Shown here: positions 46,063-55,857 of the stretch, piece by piece
How the letters are laid out: each line of letters opens with the position of its first letter
How positions within the stretch are numbered: position 1 is the first letter of the stretch
Assembly (NCBI GenBank): GCA_016194635.1
Contig: JACQBC010000012.1
Span: forward strand, 43,663-107,662
DNA: 64,000 nt
From: Gammaproteobacteria bacterium
GTDB lineage: Bacteria > Pseudomonadota > Gammaproteobacteria > UBA6429 > Thiohalophilaceae
Reading direction: 5' to 3'
Made by a program: the position numbers and the translations under genes
Notes under the pieces: model-generated
Seen by the model: the letters and a program-made list of their open reading frames with translations, nothing else
Database searches by the model: none
What the model was told of the DNA's origin: nothing

Positions 46063-46722
46063 ATGGACCCGAACTTTTGGCAACAGCGCTGGCGTGATGG
46101 TCAGATCGGATTTCATTTAGAATCGGTTAATCCTTTATTGCGGATGTATTGGCCGGTATTGTCTTTACCCTCGGCTAGTCGGGTGTTGGTACCGTTGTGC
46201 GGTAAGAGCCACGACCTAGCGTGGTTGGCACAGCAAGGTCATCACGTGATCGGGGTGGAGCTCTCGCCTTTAGCAGTGGAGGGTTTTTTCGCCGAGCAGC
46301 GTTTAGAACCGCAACGTCATACGCAGCAGGGTTTCGATCACTATAGCGTGGATGGGATTGAAATTTGGTGCGGTGATGTTTTTAATCTCGGCCCATCTCA
46401 GCTTGGTGAGATCGCGGCGGTTTACGACCGCGCGGCCTTGATTGCCTTGCCCGAGACGATGCGCCAGCGTTATGTGCGCCACTTATTTTCCTTGCTGGGG
46501 CCGGTACCGGCGCCACAATTATTGATCACCGTGGATTACCCGCAGTCCTTAATGGATGGCCCGCCTTTTGCCGTGTCGTCGTCTGAGGTTCAATGGTTAT
46601 ACAGTGACCGCTATCACGGGGTCGAACCCAGGGTGTGTTACCAAAGTGTGGGCTCAAACCCGCGGTTTGTGGAAAAAGGCTTGAGTTGGTTAATAGAATG
46701 CGTATATCTTTTAAGATCTTAA
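46063..46722 (+). CDS. tpm: thiopurine S-methyltransferase
   Basis: 219 aa, SAM-dependent methylation of thiopurines, selenite or tellurite compounds. MDPNFWQQRWRDGQIGFHLESVNPLL at the start, VLVPLCGKSHDLAWLAQQGH (motif I), GVELSPLAVEGFF, VYDRAALIALPETMRQRYV. All are typical of bacterial TPMT. Ribosome site CAAGGAGTATTC. Confidence 0.94.
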   Translation: MDPNFWQQRWRDGQIGFHLESVNPLLRMYWPVLSLPSASRVLVPLCGKSHDLAWLAQQGHHVIGVELSPLAVEGFFAEQRLEPQRHTQQGFDHYSVDGIEIWCGDVFNLGPSQLGEIAAVYDRAALIALPETMRQRYVRHLFSLLGPVPAPQLLITVDYPQSLMDGPPFAVSSSEVQWLYSDRYHGVEPRVCYQSVGSNPRFVEKGLSWLIECVYLLRS

Positions 46723-46811
46723 CGTGGTATTAGGGTACTGCATCACAAAAATTAAAACCGGGTGAGGCTATGACCGATATACAAGATACGTCTGTAGGTA
46801 AGGAGAGGTTC

Positions 46812-47444
46812 ATGGCTCGCCCGCCGTATCAAATCAGTTTAGCCGTCTCGGTATTGTTTCTGTGGTTAGCCGCGCCCAGTGTGTTGGCCGCCAAATATTT
46901 CGTGTATCAATTGCCCGATGGCAGCCGGGTGGTTACTGATCGCCTGCAGCCGACAGTCGGTTATAAATTGGTCAAAAGCGCGCGCAACATGCAGGGCGTG
47001 GGGCAAAGCATGGCCGGTAAGGCCGAGCTAGACCCTAAATTGACCACCCCCTACGAAGGGCTTATTGAAGAGGTCGCGGCCCGCCACGAGGTTGAGACCG
47101 CCCTGGTGAAGGCCGTGATCCATACCGAGTCCTACTTTAATCCCCGGGCCAAATCCACCAAGGGGGCAACCGGACTCATGCAGTTAATGCCTGAAACCGC
47201 GCGCCGTTACGGGGTACGCAATGTGCGCGAGCTACGTGATCCGGAACACAATATCGAGGCCGGGGTGCAACACTTGCGTTATTTGCTGGAAAAATACCCA
47301 GACAATCTGGCGCATGCCCTGGCAGCGTACAACGCGGGGGAAGAGGCGGTGCATAAATACCAAGGGATCCCGCCGTTTGGAGAAACCCGCCGGTATGTAC
47401 AAAAAGTGCTTTCCTACCACGAATTTTATCGTGAGATGAATTAA
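46812..47444 (+). CDS. lytic transglycosylase with SLT domain and DUF4124
   Basis: 210 aa from ATG 46812 with a perfect AAGGAGAGG; an upstream ATG 46770 is rejected. Signal peptide to about residue 26 (VLA-AK), then a DUF4124-like segment (YFVYQLPDGSRVVTDR), then the transglycosylase fold: IHTESYFNPRAKSTKGATGLMQLMPETARRYG and NIEAGVQHLRYLLEKYP, with LAAYNAGEEAV. Periplasmic murein cleavage. Unrelated to the E copies by sequence beyond the shared fold. Confidence 0.9.
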   Translation: MARPPYQISLAVSVLFLWLAAPSVLAAKYFVYQLPDGSRVVTDRLQPTVGYKLVKSARNMQGVGQSMAGKAELDPKLTTPYEGLIEEVAARHEVETALVKAVIHTESYFNPRAKSTKGATGLMQLMPETARRYGVRNVRELRDPEHNIEAGVQHLRYLLEKYPDNLAHALAAYNAGEEAVHKYQGIPPFGETRRYVQKVLSYHEFYREMN

Positions 47445-47492
47445 CCCACCGCACGGATTTAATTTAGCCTCAACGCCCGGTATCATGGGCGG

Positions 47493-48701
47493 GTGACGTT
47501 GGTTTCATCAACTCCATTTTCCCTGTCCGCCCGGGTCATCCTGCACGTGGACATGGACGCGTTTTATGCCGCGGTGGAGGAGCGTGACGAGCCTCGTTTG
47601 CGCGGCAAACCCATTATTGTGGGCGGTTCGCCTCAAGGTCGCGGGGTGGTGGCGGCCGCCAGTTATAGCGCGCGCAAATTCGGGGTACATTCCGCCATGC
47701 CCATGGCCCAGGCGTTACGCCTGTGTCCTCAGGCCGTCATCGTGCGGCCGCGGATCGATCATTACGCGGCGATTTCACACCAGATTCGCGCTATTTTCGC
47801 GCGTTATACGCCGGAAATTGAACCCCTATCCTTGGATGAAGCCTTTTTGGATGTTACCGCCAGTACCCGATTGTTTGGCGGGGGCGATCGGATTGCGCGC
47901 CAGATTAAACAGGCGATACGTGACGAAATACAATTGATTGCCTCGGTGGGGGTGGCACCCAATAAATTCGTGGCCAAGATTGCCTCGGATCTGCGCAAAC
48001 CCGATGCCTTGGTGGTGGTACAAGCCCACGAGGTGCAAACTTTTTTAGATCCCTTGCCAGTGGGACGGTTGTGGGGCGCGGGCAAGACTACCGTGGCGCA
48101 ATTTGAGCGTTTGGGTGTACACCGTATTGCACAGGTACGGCAACTCGCGCCGCAGTTATTACAATCCCACTTTGGCAAATCGGGGATGCATTTGTGGCAA
48201 TTGGCCCAGGGGATCGATACCCGCGCGGTGGAAAGTGAAAACCAGGCCAAGTCGATCTCCCATGAAACCACCTTCGCGCTGGACGTGCGTGATATAAATG
48301 TATTGGAAGCGTGCTTATCCCAGTTGACCGAACAAGTCGCCGCGCGCCTGCGGCGTTATGGGCTGAAGGGTAAAACACTCCAATTGAAATTACGTTACCC
48401 GGATTTTAGAACCATCACCCGGGCTCATACCTTAGCTGAGCCGACCGATTCAACAACCCTGTTATGGCAAACAATACGCCATTTATTTCGCACGAATTGG
48501 TCGACGGCAACGGCGATACGTTTGATCGGCATGGGGGTGAGCCAGTTTTATACCACGGATGCACCGGTGGCGGTGCAGGGTGATTTATTTGCGGCGCAGA
48601 GTACCCCGCGACCGATCTTAGATTCACTGACCGATGACGTGAACCGGAAATTTGGCGCGAGGGTGCTGCACCGTGGCAGGTTTAGGCAGAATTCAGAGTA
48701 G
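47493..48701 (+). CDS. dinB: DNA polymerase IV (Y family)
   Basis: 402 aa, GTG start. Active-site acidic residues in HVDMDAFYAAVE and EPLSLDEAFLDVTAS, plus SYSARKFGVHSAMPM and ASVGVAPNKFVAKIASD. Little finger domain complete. Error-prone translesion synthesis, usually SOS-controlled; I see no clear LexA site upstream. Element B follows the gene. Confidence 0.95.
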   Translation: MTLVSSTPFSLSARVILHVDMDAFYAAVEERDEPRLRGKPIIVGGSPQGRGVVAAASYSARKFGVHSAMPMAQALRLCPQAVIVRPRIDHYAAISHQIRAIFARYTPEIEPLSLDEAFLDVTASTRLFGGGDRIARQIKQAIRDEIQLIASVGVAPNKFVAKIASDLRKPDALVVVQAHEVQTFLDPLPVGRLWGAGKTTVAQFERLGVHRIAQVRQLAPQLLQSHFGKSGMHLWQLAQGIDTRAVESENQAKSISHETTFALDVRDINVLEACLSQLTEQVAARLRRYGLKGKTLQLKLRYPDFRTITRAHTLAEPTDSTTLLWQTIRHLFRTNWSTATAIRLIGMGVSQFYTTDAPVAVQGDLFAAQSTPRPILDSLTDDVNRKFGARVLHRGRFRQNSE

Positions 48702-48758
48702 CGTGTGAGTAAGCGGGTAAATTATCGTTCCGGGATATTACTCTATATGTGGAAGAAG

Positions 48759-48866
48759 ATTCAGTAGGACACTGCCAGTGAGTAGACCGTCGGTCGCAGG
48801 GATGCGGCCGCCGAGCTACAGGGAGGTATTTACGCGGGCCCACTCACTGGCAGTGTCCTACTGAAT
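48759..48866. repeat. palindromic intergenic element, copy B
   Basis: Perfect 25-base arms (48759-48783 and 48842-48866) around a 58-base core. The core is nearly the same as in copy A (GACCGTCGG, CGCAGGGATGCGGCCG, TACAGGGA, TATTTAC), but the arms share no sequence with copy A's. Lies between dinB and pepN. Confidence 0.85.
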
Positions 48867-48924
48867 GTTCTGTTAAGCGCAGACGAAGCGTCGAACCCCA
48901 TGATTTAAGCAACGAAGGTGAAGA

Positions 48925-51594
48925 ATGGATATCAAAACGGCAAGTCAAACCCCGCCAACACCCAAGACCGTGTATTTGAAAGATTACCAAGCCCCGGCGT
49001 ATTGGATCGATCAGGTAAGCTTGGAATTTGATTTGAGCGCGTCGAACACGACGGTCACGAGTCATTTGATGCTGCGGCGTAATCCGGAGATTGCGACGCT
49101 GAATACGCCGCTTCGCTTGGATGGCAATGATCTGACTTTGAGGTCCGTTGCGATTGACGGAAAATCGTTGGCTACTTCACGATATCAAATGGATGCGGAG
49201 CGACTGGTTATTACCGATGTACCCGCTACGTTTACGCTAACTACCGTGGTAACGATTAAGCCGGATGAGAACACGGCGCTGGAGGGGCTGTATCACTCCG
49301 GCAAGATGTTGTGTACACAATGTGAGGCGGAGGGTTTTCGACGCATCACTTATTTTATTGATCGGCCCGATGTGATGAGCCGTTATCGGGTCACACTGCG
49401 CGCGGACAAGTCGCAATATCCAATATTACTATCCAATGGCAATTTGATCGAGCAGGGTGAGTTAGCGGATGGCCGGCATTATGCCTGTTGGGACGATCCG
49501 AGTTTAAAGCCGTGTTATTTGTTTGCCTTGGTGGCGGGCGATCTGCAATTCGTAGAAGATCACTTTATTACCATGTCTGGCCGCAGGGTTACGCTGCGTT
49601 TGTATACCGAGGTTGAAAATATTCATAAATGCGCGCACGCCATGCGTAGTCTTAAGCAAGCGATGGCCTGGGACGAAAAAACCTATGGACGCGAATACGA
49701 TCTGGATATTTTTATGATCGTCGCGGTGAATGATTTCAACATGGGAGCAATGGAAAACAAAGGCTTGAATATTTTTAACAGCGCCTGTGTGCTGGCCAGG
49801 CCTGAAACCGCCACCGATGATGATTATTACAGTATTCAAAGTATTGTCGGGCACGAGTATTTTCACAACTGGTCGGGCAATCGCGTGACCTGTCGCGACT
49901 GGTTTCAACTGAGCCTCAAGGAAGGTTTTACGGTGTTTCGCGATCAGGAGTTTTCCAGCGACATGAATTCGCGCGGTGTAAAACGCATCGACGATGTTAA
50001 CGTGTTGCGCAATGCACAGTTTGCCGAGGACAGTAGTCCAATGGCGCATCCGGTACGACCGGATCGTTATATGGAGATCAGTAATTTTTATACCGTCACG
50101 GTGTATAACAAGGGGGCCGAGGTGGTGCGCATGTTGCGCAATTTGGTGGGCGCGGAAGGGTTTCGGCGCGGTACCGATCTGTATTTTAAGCGCCATGACG
50201 GCCAGGCGGTGACCACCGAAGAGTTCGTTCGCGCGATGGAAGCCGCTAATAACAAAGACTTTACCCCATTCCGCCGCTGGTATGATCAAGCGGGCACACC
50301 CTTATTGCAGGTGCGGGGCGATTATGATCCCGTTCTGCGGCAATACCGATTGCAGCTGCAGCAGTCCTGTCCCAGCACACCCAATCAAGCGGAAAAACTC
50401 CCCTTTCATATACCCGTAACGCTAGGCTTAATCGCTCCTAACGGTGACGAACTACCTTTACGATTGCAGGGTGAGGCTTCGGCCGGCACTAAGACGCGGG
50501 TATTGGAAATCAACGCCGCCAAGCATGAGTTTGTGTTTGAGGATATTCCCGCCAAGCCCGTACCCTCGCTGCTGCGCGGGTTTTCCGCGCCGGTAAAATT
50601 GGCTATTAGCCGTGGCGAAGACGAACTGGCGTTTTTACTGGCGCATGACAGCGATGCATTTAATCGCTGGGATGCCGGGCAACTGTTGGCGCAACAGGAG
50701 TTGTTACGCCAAATCGCGGCCTATCAACGCGCCGAACCCATGCCGGAACCCGTGACCCTGACCGATGCCTTGCGGCAGGTGTTGCGCGATCAGTCTATCG
50801 ACAAGATGTTACTCAGCCAGATCCTGACCTTGCCCGCGGAGGGTTATCTGGCGGATCAAATGCCGGTCGTTGATGTTGATGCGATCTTTCAGGCGCGCTT
50901 ATTTACCCGGCGTTACCTTGCGCGCCACTTACAGCCAGAGTTTGATCGCCTTTATCTCAGTAATCATCGTCAAGCCACCTATGAATTTAATAGTGCCACC
51001 ATGGCTGAACGCGCATTGAAGAACGTGTGTTTAGGATATTTGTTGGAAACGGAGCAACCATTGCTACAGGAACGTGCGTATAAGCAGTACCAACTCGCTA
51101 CCAATATGACGGATCGTCAAGCGGCTCTGAGTGGCTTATGTCAATTTGATATAAACCAACGGCAACACGCCTTAACGGATTTTTATCAACGTTTCCAACA
51201 CGACCCACTGGTGGTGGATAAATGGTTTGGCCTACAGGCGCGTTCACGTTTAGCAAACACGTTTGAACGTGTAAAAGAACTCATGACCCATCCGGCGTTT
51301 AGCCTTAAAAATCCCAATAAGGTACGTTCCTTGATAACAAGTTTCTGTGCGGGTAACCCGCTGCGCTTTCATCGCCAGGACGGCGCCGGTTACGCCTTCT
51401 TGACCGAACAAATTCTTGTGTTGGACAAACTCAACCCGCAAATCGCTTCGCGCCTGGCCAAGATCATGAGCCGCTGGCGGCGTTATGATCCACAACGTCA
51501 AATTTTATTGCGCAATAATCTTGAACGGATCGCCGCGGTAGAGGGGTTGTCGAAAGATGTTTATGAGGTCGTGAGTAAGAGCCTTACGGGTTAG
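48925..51594 (+). CDS. pepN: aminopeptidase N (M1)
   Basis: 889 aa, zinc aminopeptidase of the cytosol. GAMENKGLNIFN (exopeptidase motif, about 273), HEYFHNWSGNRVTCRDWFQLSLKEGFT with HExxH and the distant Glu, and the Tyr region TVTVYNKGAEVVRML. Length as in the E. coli-type PepN. Ribosome site GAAGGTGAAGA. Confidence 0.96.
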   Translation: MDIKTASQTPPTPKTVYLKDYQAPAYWIDQVSLEFDLSASNTTVTSHLMLRRNPEIATLNTPLRLDGNDLTLRSVAIDGKSLATSRYQMDAERLVITDVPATFTLTTVVTIKPDENTALEGLYHSGKMLCTQCEAEGFRRITYFIDRPDVMSRYRVTLRADKSQYPILLSNGNLIEQGELADGRHYACWDDPSLKPCYLFALVAGDLQFVEDHFITMSGRRVTLRLYTEVENIHKCAHAMRSLKQAMAWDEKTYGREYDLDIFMIVAVNDFNMGAMENKGLNIFNSACVLARPETATDDDYYSIQSIVGHEYFHNWSGNRVTCRDWFQLSLKEGFTVFRDQEFSSDMNSRGVKRIDDVNVLRNAQFAEDSSPMAHPVRPDRYMEISNFYTVTVYNKGAEVVRMLRNLVGAEGFRRGTDLYFKRHDGQAVTTEEFVRAMEAANNKDFTPFRRWYDQAGTPLLQVRGDYDPVLRQYRLQLQQSCPSTPNQAEKLPFHIPVTLGLIAPNGDELPLRLQGEASAGTKTRVLEINAAKHEFVFEDIPAKPVPSLLRGFSAPVKLAISRGEDELAFLLAHDSDAFNRWDAGQLLAQQELLRQIAAYQRAEPMPEPVTLTDALRQVLRDQSIDKMLLSQILTLPAEGYLADQMPVVDVDAIFQARLFTRRYLARHLQPEFDRLYLSNHRQATYEFNSATMAERALKNVCLGYLLETEQPLLQERAYKQYQLATNMTDRQAALSGLCQFDINQRQHALTDFYQRFQHDPLVVDKWFGLQARSRLANTFERVKELMTHPAFSLKNPNKVRSLITSFCAGNPLRFHRQDGAGYAFLTEQILVLDKLNPQIASRLAKIMSRWRRYDPQRQILLRNNLERIAAVEGLSKDVYEVVSKSLTG

Positions 51595-51734
51595 GGTTGC
51601 CTGTCCAAATAACAGTTTCTAAAAAAACCACTACCATCAATACCGGGCGGCTACAATTTTTTAATTACGATCTGGATTTAATATTCGTAAGGCTAACCAG
51701 TAGCCTCGGCTTGATTGTGGCTGCAAATGCCGAA

Positions 51735-53549
51735 TCACAAGGATACGGCGGTCACCATCCCGGCACTGGGTTGTTGAAGCTCGTCGGGTGTGGTTTGCGT
51801 CTGACATTCGCGGAAAATACGGTATTTACAGGTCTGACATACCTTCGGGTCTAAGTGCGGATAGATACCGGCGAGTGCCTCGGTGCGCGAACTAAAGATG
51901 TGATCCTTGCCTATTCCGTCTAAACAACCCGCTTCATCGATCTCGTCGACAACCTCCGGGCGGATCCGGACGAGCCAGAGATCGCCACCCAAGGCGCGGC
52001 GGCGGCGGGCTTCTTGCAATAGGAATTCGGCGCCGGATAAATCCACAAAATTCACACCGGTGGCGACCACCGCCAAATGTTTTTGCCCGGGGTTGGTCTT
52101 GTGCATCGTCAGCAAGGATTCCTGCACGTTGACCACGGCACCGAAAAATAGCGCACCGTCCATGCGCACGATCTTAAGTTGTGGGCACTCGGGTAGGTTG
52201 GGGTTTCCGGTAAATTTGCGCTTGGGGTGATTCGGATCGGGCACACGGCGGGCAATGCTCGGACGCGAGGCGCGGTTCATATAAAAACCTAGCGATAAAA
52301 TAACCCCGAGCAAGATCGCCATCTCCAGGCTCAAGAATAAGGTGGCGAAGAAGGTGGTCAGCAAGATACTCAACTCGGTATAACCGGATTGAATAATTTG
52401 ACGGATGTGTTTGAAATCGATCAAGCCCCAGGCCACCAGAAATAACACACCGGCCATCGCGGCGTTGGGCAGATAGGCCGCCACAGGGGCGATCAGCAAC
52501 ACAATGGCCACTAAAAGTACACTAGAGATCACCGAGGCCAGGGGCGTTTGCGCCCCGGCGGTGTAGTTCAAGCCACTGCGGTTGAAGGAGCCGGTGGCGA
52601 CATAGGCCGAGAAAAAACTTCCTAAGATGTTCGACAGCCCCTGGCCGATGAATTCTTGGTTGCCATTGAGATGTTGCCCCGAGCGTACCGCCATGGCGCG
52701 GGCGATCGATACGGCTTCGGTCAGAGCTAATAACGCGACGGCTAGGGAAGCGGTGGCGAGTTCTTTCAGGGTGGCCAGATCGAACACCGGGTGCGACAGC
52801 GGTGGTAAGGTTGCGGGCAAGGCCCCCACCACGGCGATGGCGGTGGTGGCTGTGCCGAACCAATAATTAATTGCTAAGGAAACCAAGCTGCCACCCACCA
52901 TGGCGGCGATCATGTAGGGGATAGCGCGGCTGAAATGCTTGGTGAGGATGCCTATCAGTAAGGTTGCGATACTGATGGCGAACACATAGGGATTAATATC
53001 ACCTACGTGGTGCAGCAGTCGTGACCAGGTATCGATGAACGAGGTGCCGCGCGCAATATCGATACCAAAGAAGTTTTTCACCTGGCTGGTGGCAATCAAA
53101 ATAGCCGCACCGGCGGTGAAGCCAATGACCACCGAATGGGAAATAAAATTAATCAGCGTCCCTAAACGCGCGGCGCCCAAGGCCAGCTCGATGACTCCGA
53201 CCATGAAGGTGAGAGTGATCGCATACTGGACATAGTGGGTACTCAGGGGTTCGGCATGGGTGGATAACACTGAAAATAATAATATCGATGCGGCGGTGGT
53301 TGGGCCGGAAACCAGGTGCCAGGACGAGCCGAATAAAGCGGCGACAACCGCGGGGATCATCCCCGCGTACAAACCGTACTCCGGGGGCATGCCCGCGATG
53401 GTGGCGAAAGCCACGCCTTGGGGCAGTACCACAATCGCTCCGGTGAGCCCGGCGATCAGGTCTTGTTTAAAACTATGTGAATTAACCCGGGAACGCCACT
53501 GCAAAAAAGGAAAGAAACGTTGCCAGTCGGCAAAAAATCCGTGAATCAT
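51735..53549 (-). CDS. SulP family anion transporter with STAS domain
   Basis: 604 aa. About twelve helices with PQGVAFATIAGMPPEYGLYAGMIP, SSWHLVSGPTTAAS and FFSAYVATGSFNRSGLNYTAGAQTP; STAS domain around residues 455-560 (LKIVRMDGALFFGAVVNVQESL, VVATGVNFVDLSGAEFLLQEA). Transports sulfate, bicarbonate or another anion. The tail ends with a cysteine cluster VCQTCKYRIFREC, not usual in the family. Convergent with pepN. Confidence 0.93.
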   Translation of the reverse strand: MIHGFFADWQRFFPFLQWRSRVNSHSFKQDLIAGLTGAIVVLPQGVAFATIAGMPPEYGLYAGMIPAVVAALFGSSWHLVSGPTTAASILLFSVLSTHAEPLSTHYVQYAITLTFMVGVIELALGAARLGTLINFISHSVVIGFTAGAAILIATSQVKNFFGIDIARGTSFIDTWSRLLHHVGDINPYVFAISIATLLIGILTKHFSRAIPYMIAAMVGGSLVSLAINYWFGTATTAIAVVGALPATLPPLSHPVFDLATLKELATASLAVALLALTEAVSIARAMAVRSGQHLNGNQEFIGQGLSNILGSFFSAYVATGSFNRSGLNYTAGAQTPLASVISSVLLVAIVLLIAPVAAYLPNAAMAGVLFLVAWGLIDFKHIRQIIQSGYTELSILLTTFFATLFLSLEMAILLGVILSLGFYMNRASRPSIARRVPDPNHPKRKFTGNPNLPECPQLKIVRMDGALFFGAVVNVQESLLTMHKTNPGQKHLAVVATGVNFVDLSGAEFLLQEARRRRALGGDLWLVRIRPEVVDEIDEAGCLDGIGKDHIFSSRTEALAGIYPHLDPKVCQTCKYRIFRECQTQTTPDELQQPSAGMVTAVSL

Positions 53550-53845
53550 GGGTTACCTCAACTGTACGGGAAAACGTGCTTTGGGCGCGTTAACGCCAGC
53601 TAAAGCAAGCATTAAGATTACGTTAAATTAGCGGCAGGCGTCAAAATAAGTTGTGCCAAGGTGCCAATTTGTTCACGACTTTCGATCCGGATTTGTTATT
53701 GATAACAGTCAGCGTTCCGCTTTCAGCCGTGAAACCAAATAAGCATAATTATACCCCACGGTTGGTTCGCGGCGCCGTGTGCTTTTCGCTGGGGGTAAGG
53801 TTGGAACAGATGAACCTGGTGTAGTCGTCGCTACACCCATAAAGC
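53550..53845. other. intergenic, no gene seen
   Basis: About 296 bases between sulP and nadA. One inverted repeat GGTGTAG...CTACACC (53818-53837) lies just after the nadA stop but has no T run. No conserved protein found. Confidence 0.4.
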
Positions 53846-54913
53846 TTATTGCGGGGGAGTGGGGCGATGCGCGGCAAAATCCAGCATGCGTTGTACCGAT
53901 ACCATCGCGCGTTGCCGGATGGGTTCGGGTATCAGGATTTCATTTTTACCCGATTCCAGGGTGTCGATCAGGTTATGCAAGCCACTCATGGCCATCCACG
54001 GACAATGGGCACAGCTATGGCACGTCGCCCCAATACCTGCATTGGGGGCCTCTAACAAGCGTTTCTGCGGCGCGGCCTGTTGCATCTTATAGAAAATTCC
54101 GTTGTCGGTGGCCACGATAAAGCTCGGGTTAGGCAGGGACTGTGTGGCCTTAATGAGAGCGGTGGTTGAACCGACCACATCGGCCAGGGCGATTACCTCC
54201 GCCGGGGATTCAGGGTGCACCAGCACCGCCGCCTCAGGGTGGCGGCGTTTCATTTGGATCAGCTCCTTGGCCTTGAACTGTTCATGCACCACACAACTTC
54301 CCTGCCAAAGCAACATGTCGGCGCCGGTGCTGCGTTGGATGTAATCCCCTAGATATTTATCGGGGGCAAAGAGGATTTTTTCTCCGCGCCGGTGGAGGTG
54401 GGCAACTACTTCGGTTGCGATACTTGAGGTCACAACCCAATCCGCCCGTGCTTTTACCTCCGCGCTGGTATTGGCATACACCACCACGCTGCGATCCGGG
54501 TGGGCATCGCAGAAGGGGATAAAATCCCCGGCCGGGCAGGCCAAATCGAGCGAACATTCAGCCCTTAAGGTCGGCATTAACACCCGCTTCTCCGGGTTGA
54601 GGATCTTGGCGGTTTCTCCCATGAAACGCACCCCGGCGACGACAATCGTGCTCGCCGGGTGTTGATGGCCAAACCGGGCCATGTCCAGAGAGTCAGAGAC
54701 ATAACCTCCGCTTTCTTCCGCCAGTTGCTGCAGGTCAGCGTCGGTGTAATAGTGGGCTACCAGCACGGCGTCCTGCTGGCTTAGCAGCGCCCTGGCCTTG
54801 GCAATCAAATCGCCACGTTGTTTTCCCTGGGGTGCGGTAGACATAGGGACAGACTGAGCCAGGGCCTTGATCCGCGCATGGTCAATCCCAGGGAGGGTGG
54901 TACTATTGGGCAT
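53846..54913 (-). CDS. nadA: quinolinate synthase A
   Basis: [4Fe-4S] enzyme of NAD synthesis: condenses iminoaspartate and dihydroxyacetone phosphate to quinolinate. 355 aa from ATG 54913, chosen because GAGGA lies six bases upstream. Cluster cysteines lie in [25 protein letters not shown] and [36 protein letters not shown] is the substrate region. No nadB or nadC nearby. Confidence 0.95.
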   Translation of the reverse strand: MPNSTTLPGIDHARIKALAQSVPMSTAPQGKQRGDLIAKARALLSQQDAVLVAHYYTDADLQQLAEESGGYVSDSLDMARFGHQHPASTIVVAGVRFMGETAKILNPEKRVLMPTLRAECSLDLACPAGDFIPFCDAHPDRSVVVYANTSAEVKARADWVVTSSIATEVVAHLHRRGEKILFAPDKYLGDYIQRSTGADMLLWQGSCVVHEQFKAKELIQMKRRHPEAAVLVHPESPAEVIALADVVGSTTALIKATQSLPNPSFIVATDNGIFYKMQQAAPQKRLLEAPNAGIGATCHSCAHCPWMAMSGLHNLIDTLESGKNEILIPEPIRQRAMVSVQRMLDFAAHRPTPPQ

Positions 54914-55127
54914 GGCCGTCCTCATATGGATTCTAATGGGGAGACTATGCAAAATTTACCTATTGCAGTAGTTCACCTTCGGGATATATGCCCAACGCTA
55001 TTAGGAATAGACCGGAAAATATAAAATTCTATTATTTTCAATATATTATATAGTATTATTAATCTTATTTCGTATTTAATGGCTAGAAGATTTGCTAAGG
55101 TTTAGCGACGGAAAGCGGAGGATCGTG

Positions 55128-55817
55128 ATGGATAAAATAAAAATCATCGATAAGATTCAAAAGTGTTTACGCCTGGCCCAGTCGGGTAATGCCCACGAGG
55201 CCGCCTCTGCCTTACGGCAAGCACAAGGCATGATGCGTAAATATGGGATAGCCGAGGCCGAGGTGCGGGTTGAACAGGTCACCGAAGCCTGTGCTAGCAG
55301 TGCGGGTTATTTTAATCCTCCGTATTGGGCCGTGGCCCTGTCAGAGTTGGTAGCCTCCGCCTTTGATTGTCGTGCCTATCTTGGCTCCAAACAAGGCGGC
55401 CCGGAATTTCGTTTTATTGGGGTAGGGGCAAGTTCCGAGGTCAGCGCGTACACCTTTACGGTCCTGTTCCGGCAACTACGGCAGGCGCGTCGCCATTATA
55501 TGAACCAGTTGGAAGTTAGTGAGCGCCAGGAGCGTACTCGCCGGGGACATGTGTTTGCCCAGGCGTGGTTGTTTCACATCGCTAAAACCGTCGCAGATTT
55601 CGCCAATGATCGATCGGCACAGGCCGCGATCGATGCCTACGTCAAAGAACACTATGGCGAGACGGATCAATGGCAGCGTCCCGCGGCCCGATTGGATAAC
55701 CAGGATTACGATGTGATCGTCTTGGGCCTAAAAGCCGCTCAACAAGTCCAGTTGGTGCGGCCAGTGGAAAACGCGGCCGATTGCGGTAGTTTAGATGAAC
55801 AGGTGCAATGGGCTTAA
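55128..55817 (+). CDS. DUF2786 domain protein
   Basis: 229 aa from ATG 55128 (GGAGGA upstream). N-terminal IDKIQKCLRLAQSGNAHEAASAL and AQGMMRKYGI are the DUF2786 hallmark; the rest (SELVASAFDCRAYLGSKQGG, EVSAYTFTVLFRQLRQARRHY) is the DUF7168-like second half. Function unknown; such genes often belong to phage-derived or DNA-linked contexts. Upstream is a very AT-rich stretch (about 55020-55080) that may be the promoter. Confidence 0.85.
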   Translation: MDKIKIIDKIQKCLRLAQSGNAHEAASALRQAQGMMRKYGIAEAEVRVEQVTEACASSAGYFNPPYWAVALSELVASAFDCRAYLGSKQGGPEFRFIGVGASSEVSAYTFTVLFRQLRQARRHYMNQLEVSERQERTRRGHVFAQAWLFHIAKTVADFANDRSAQAAIDAYVKEHYGETDQWQRPAARLDNQDYDVIVLGLKAAQQVQLVRPVENAADCGSLDEQVQWA

Positions 55818-55857
55818 TCGTAGGGATCCAGCCCGAGATTACTAACCCGACGCAACA

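Noticed and set aside
49504..50289. 261-codon open frame on the minus strand
   Set aside because: Lies wholly inside pepN, which has all family motifs on the plus strand.
53818..53837. inverted repeat GGTGTAG/CTACACC after nadA
   Set aside because: No T run on the minus strand; weak evidence for a terminator.
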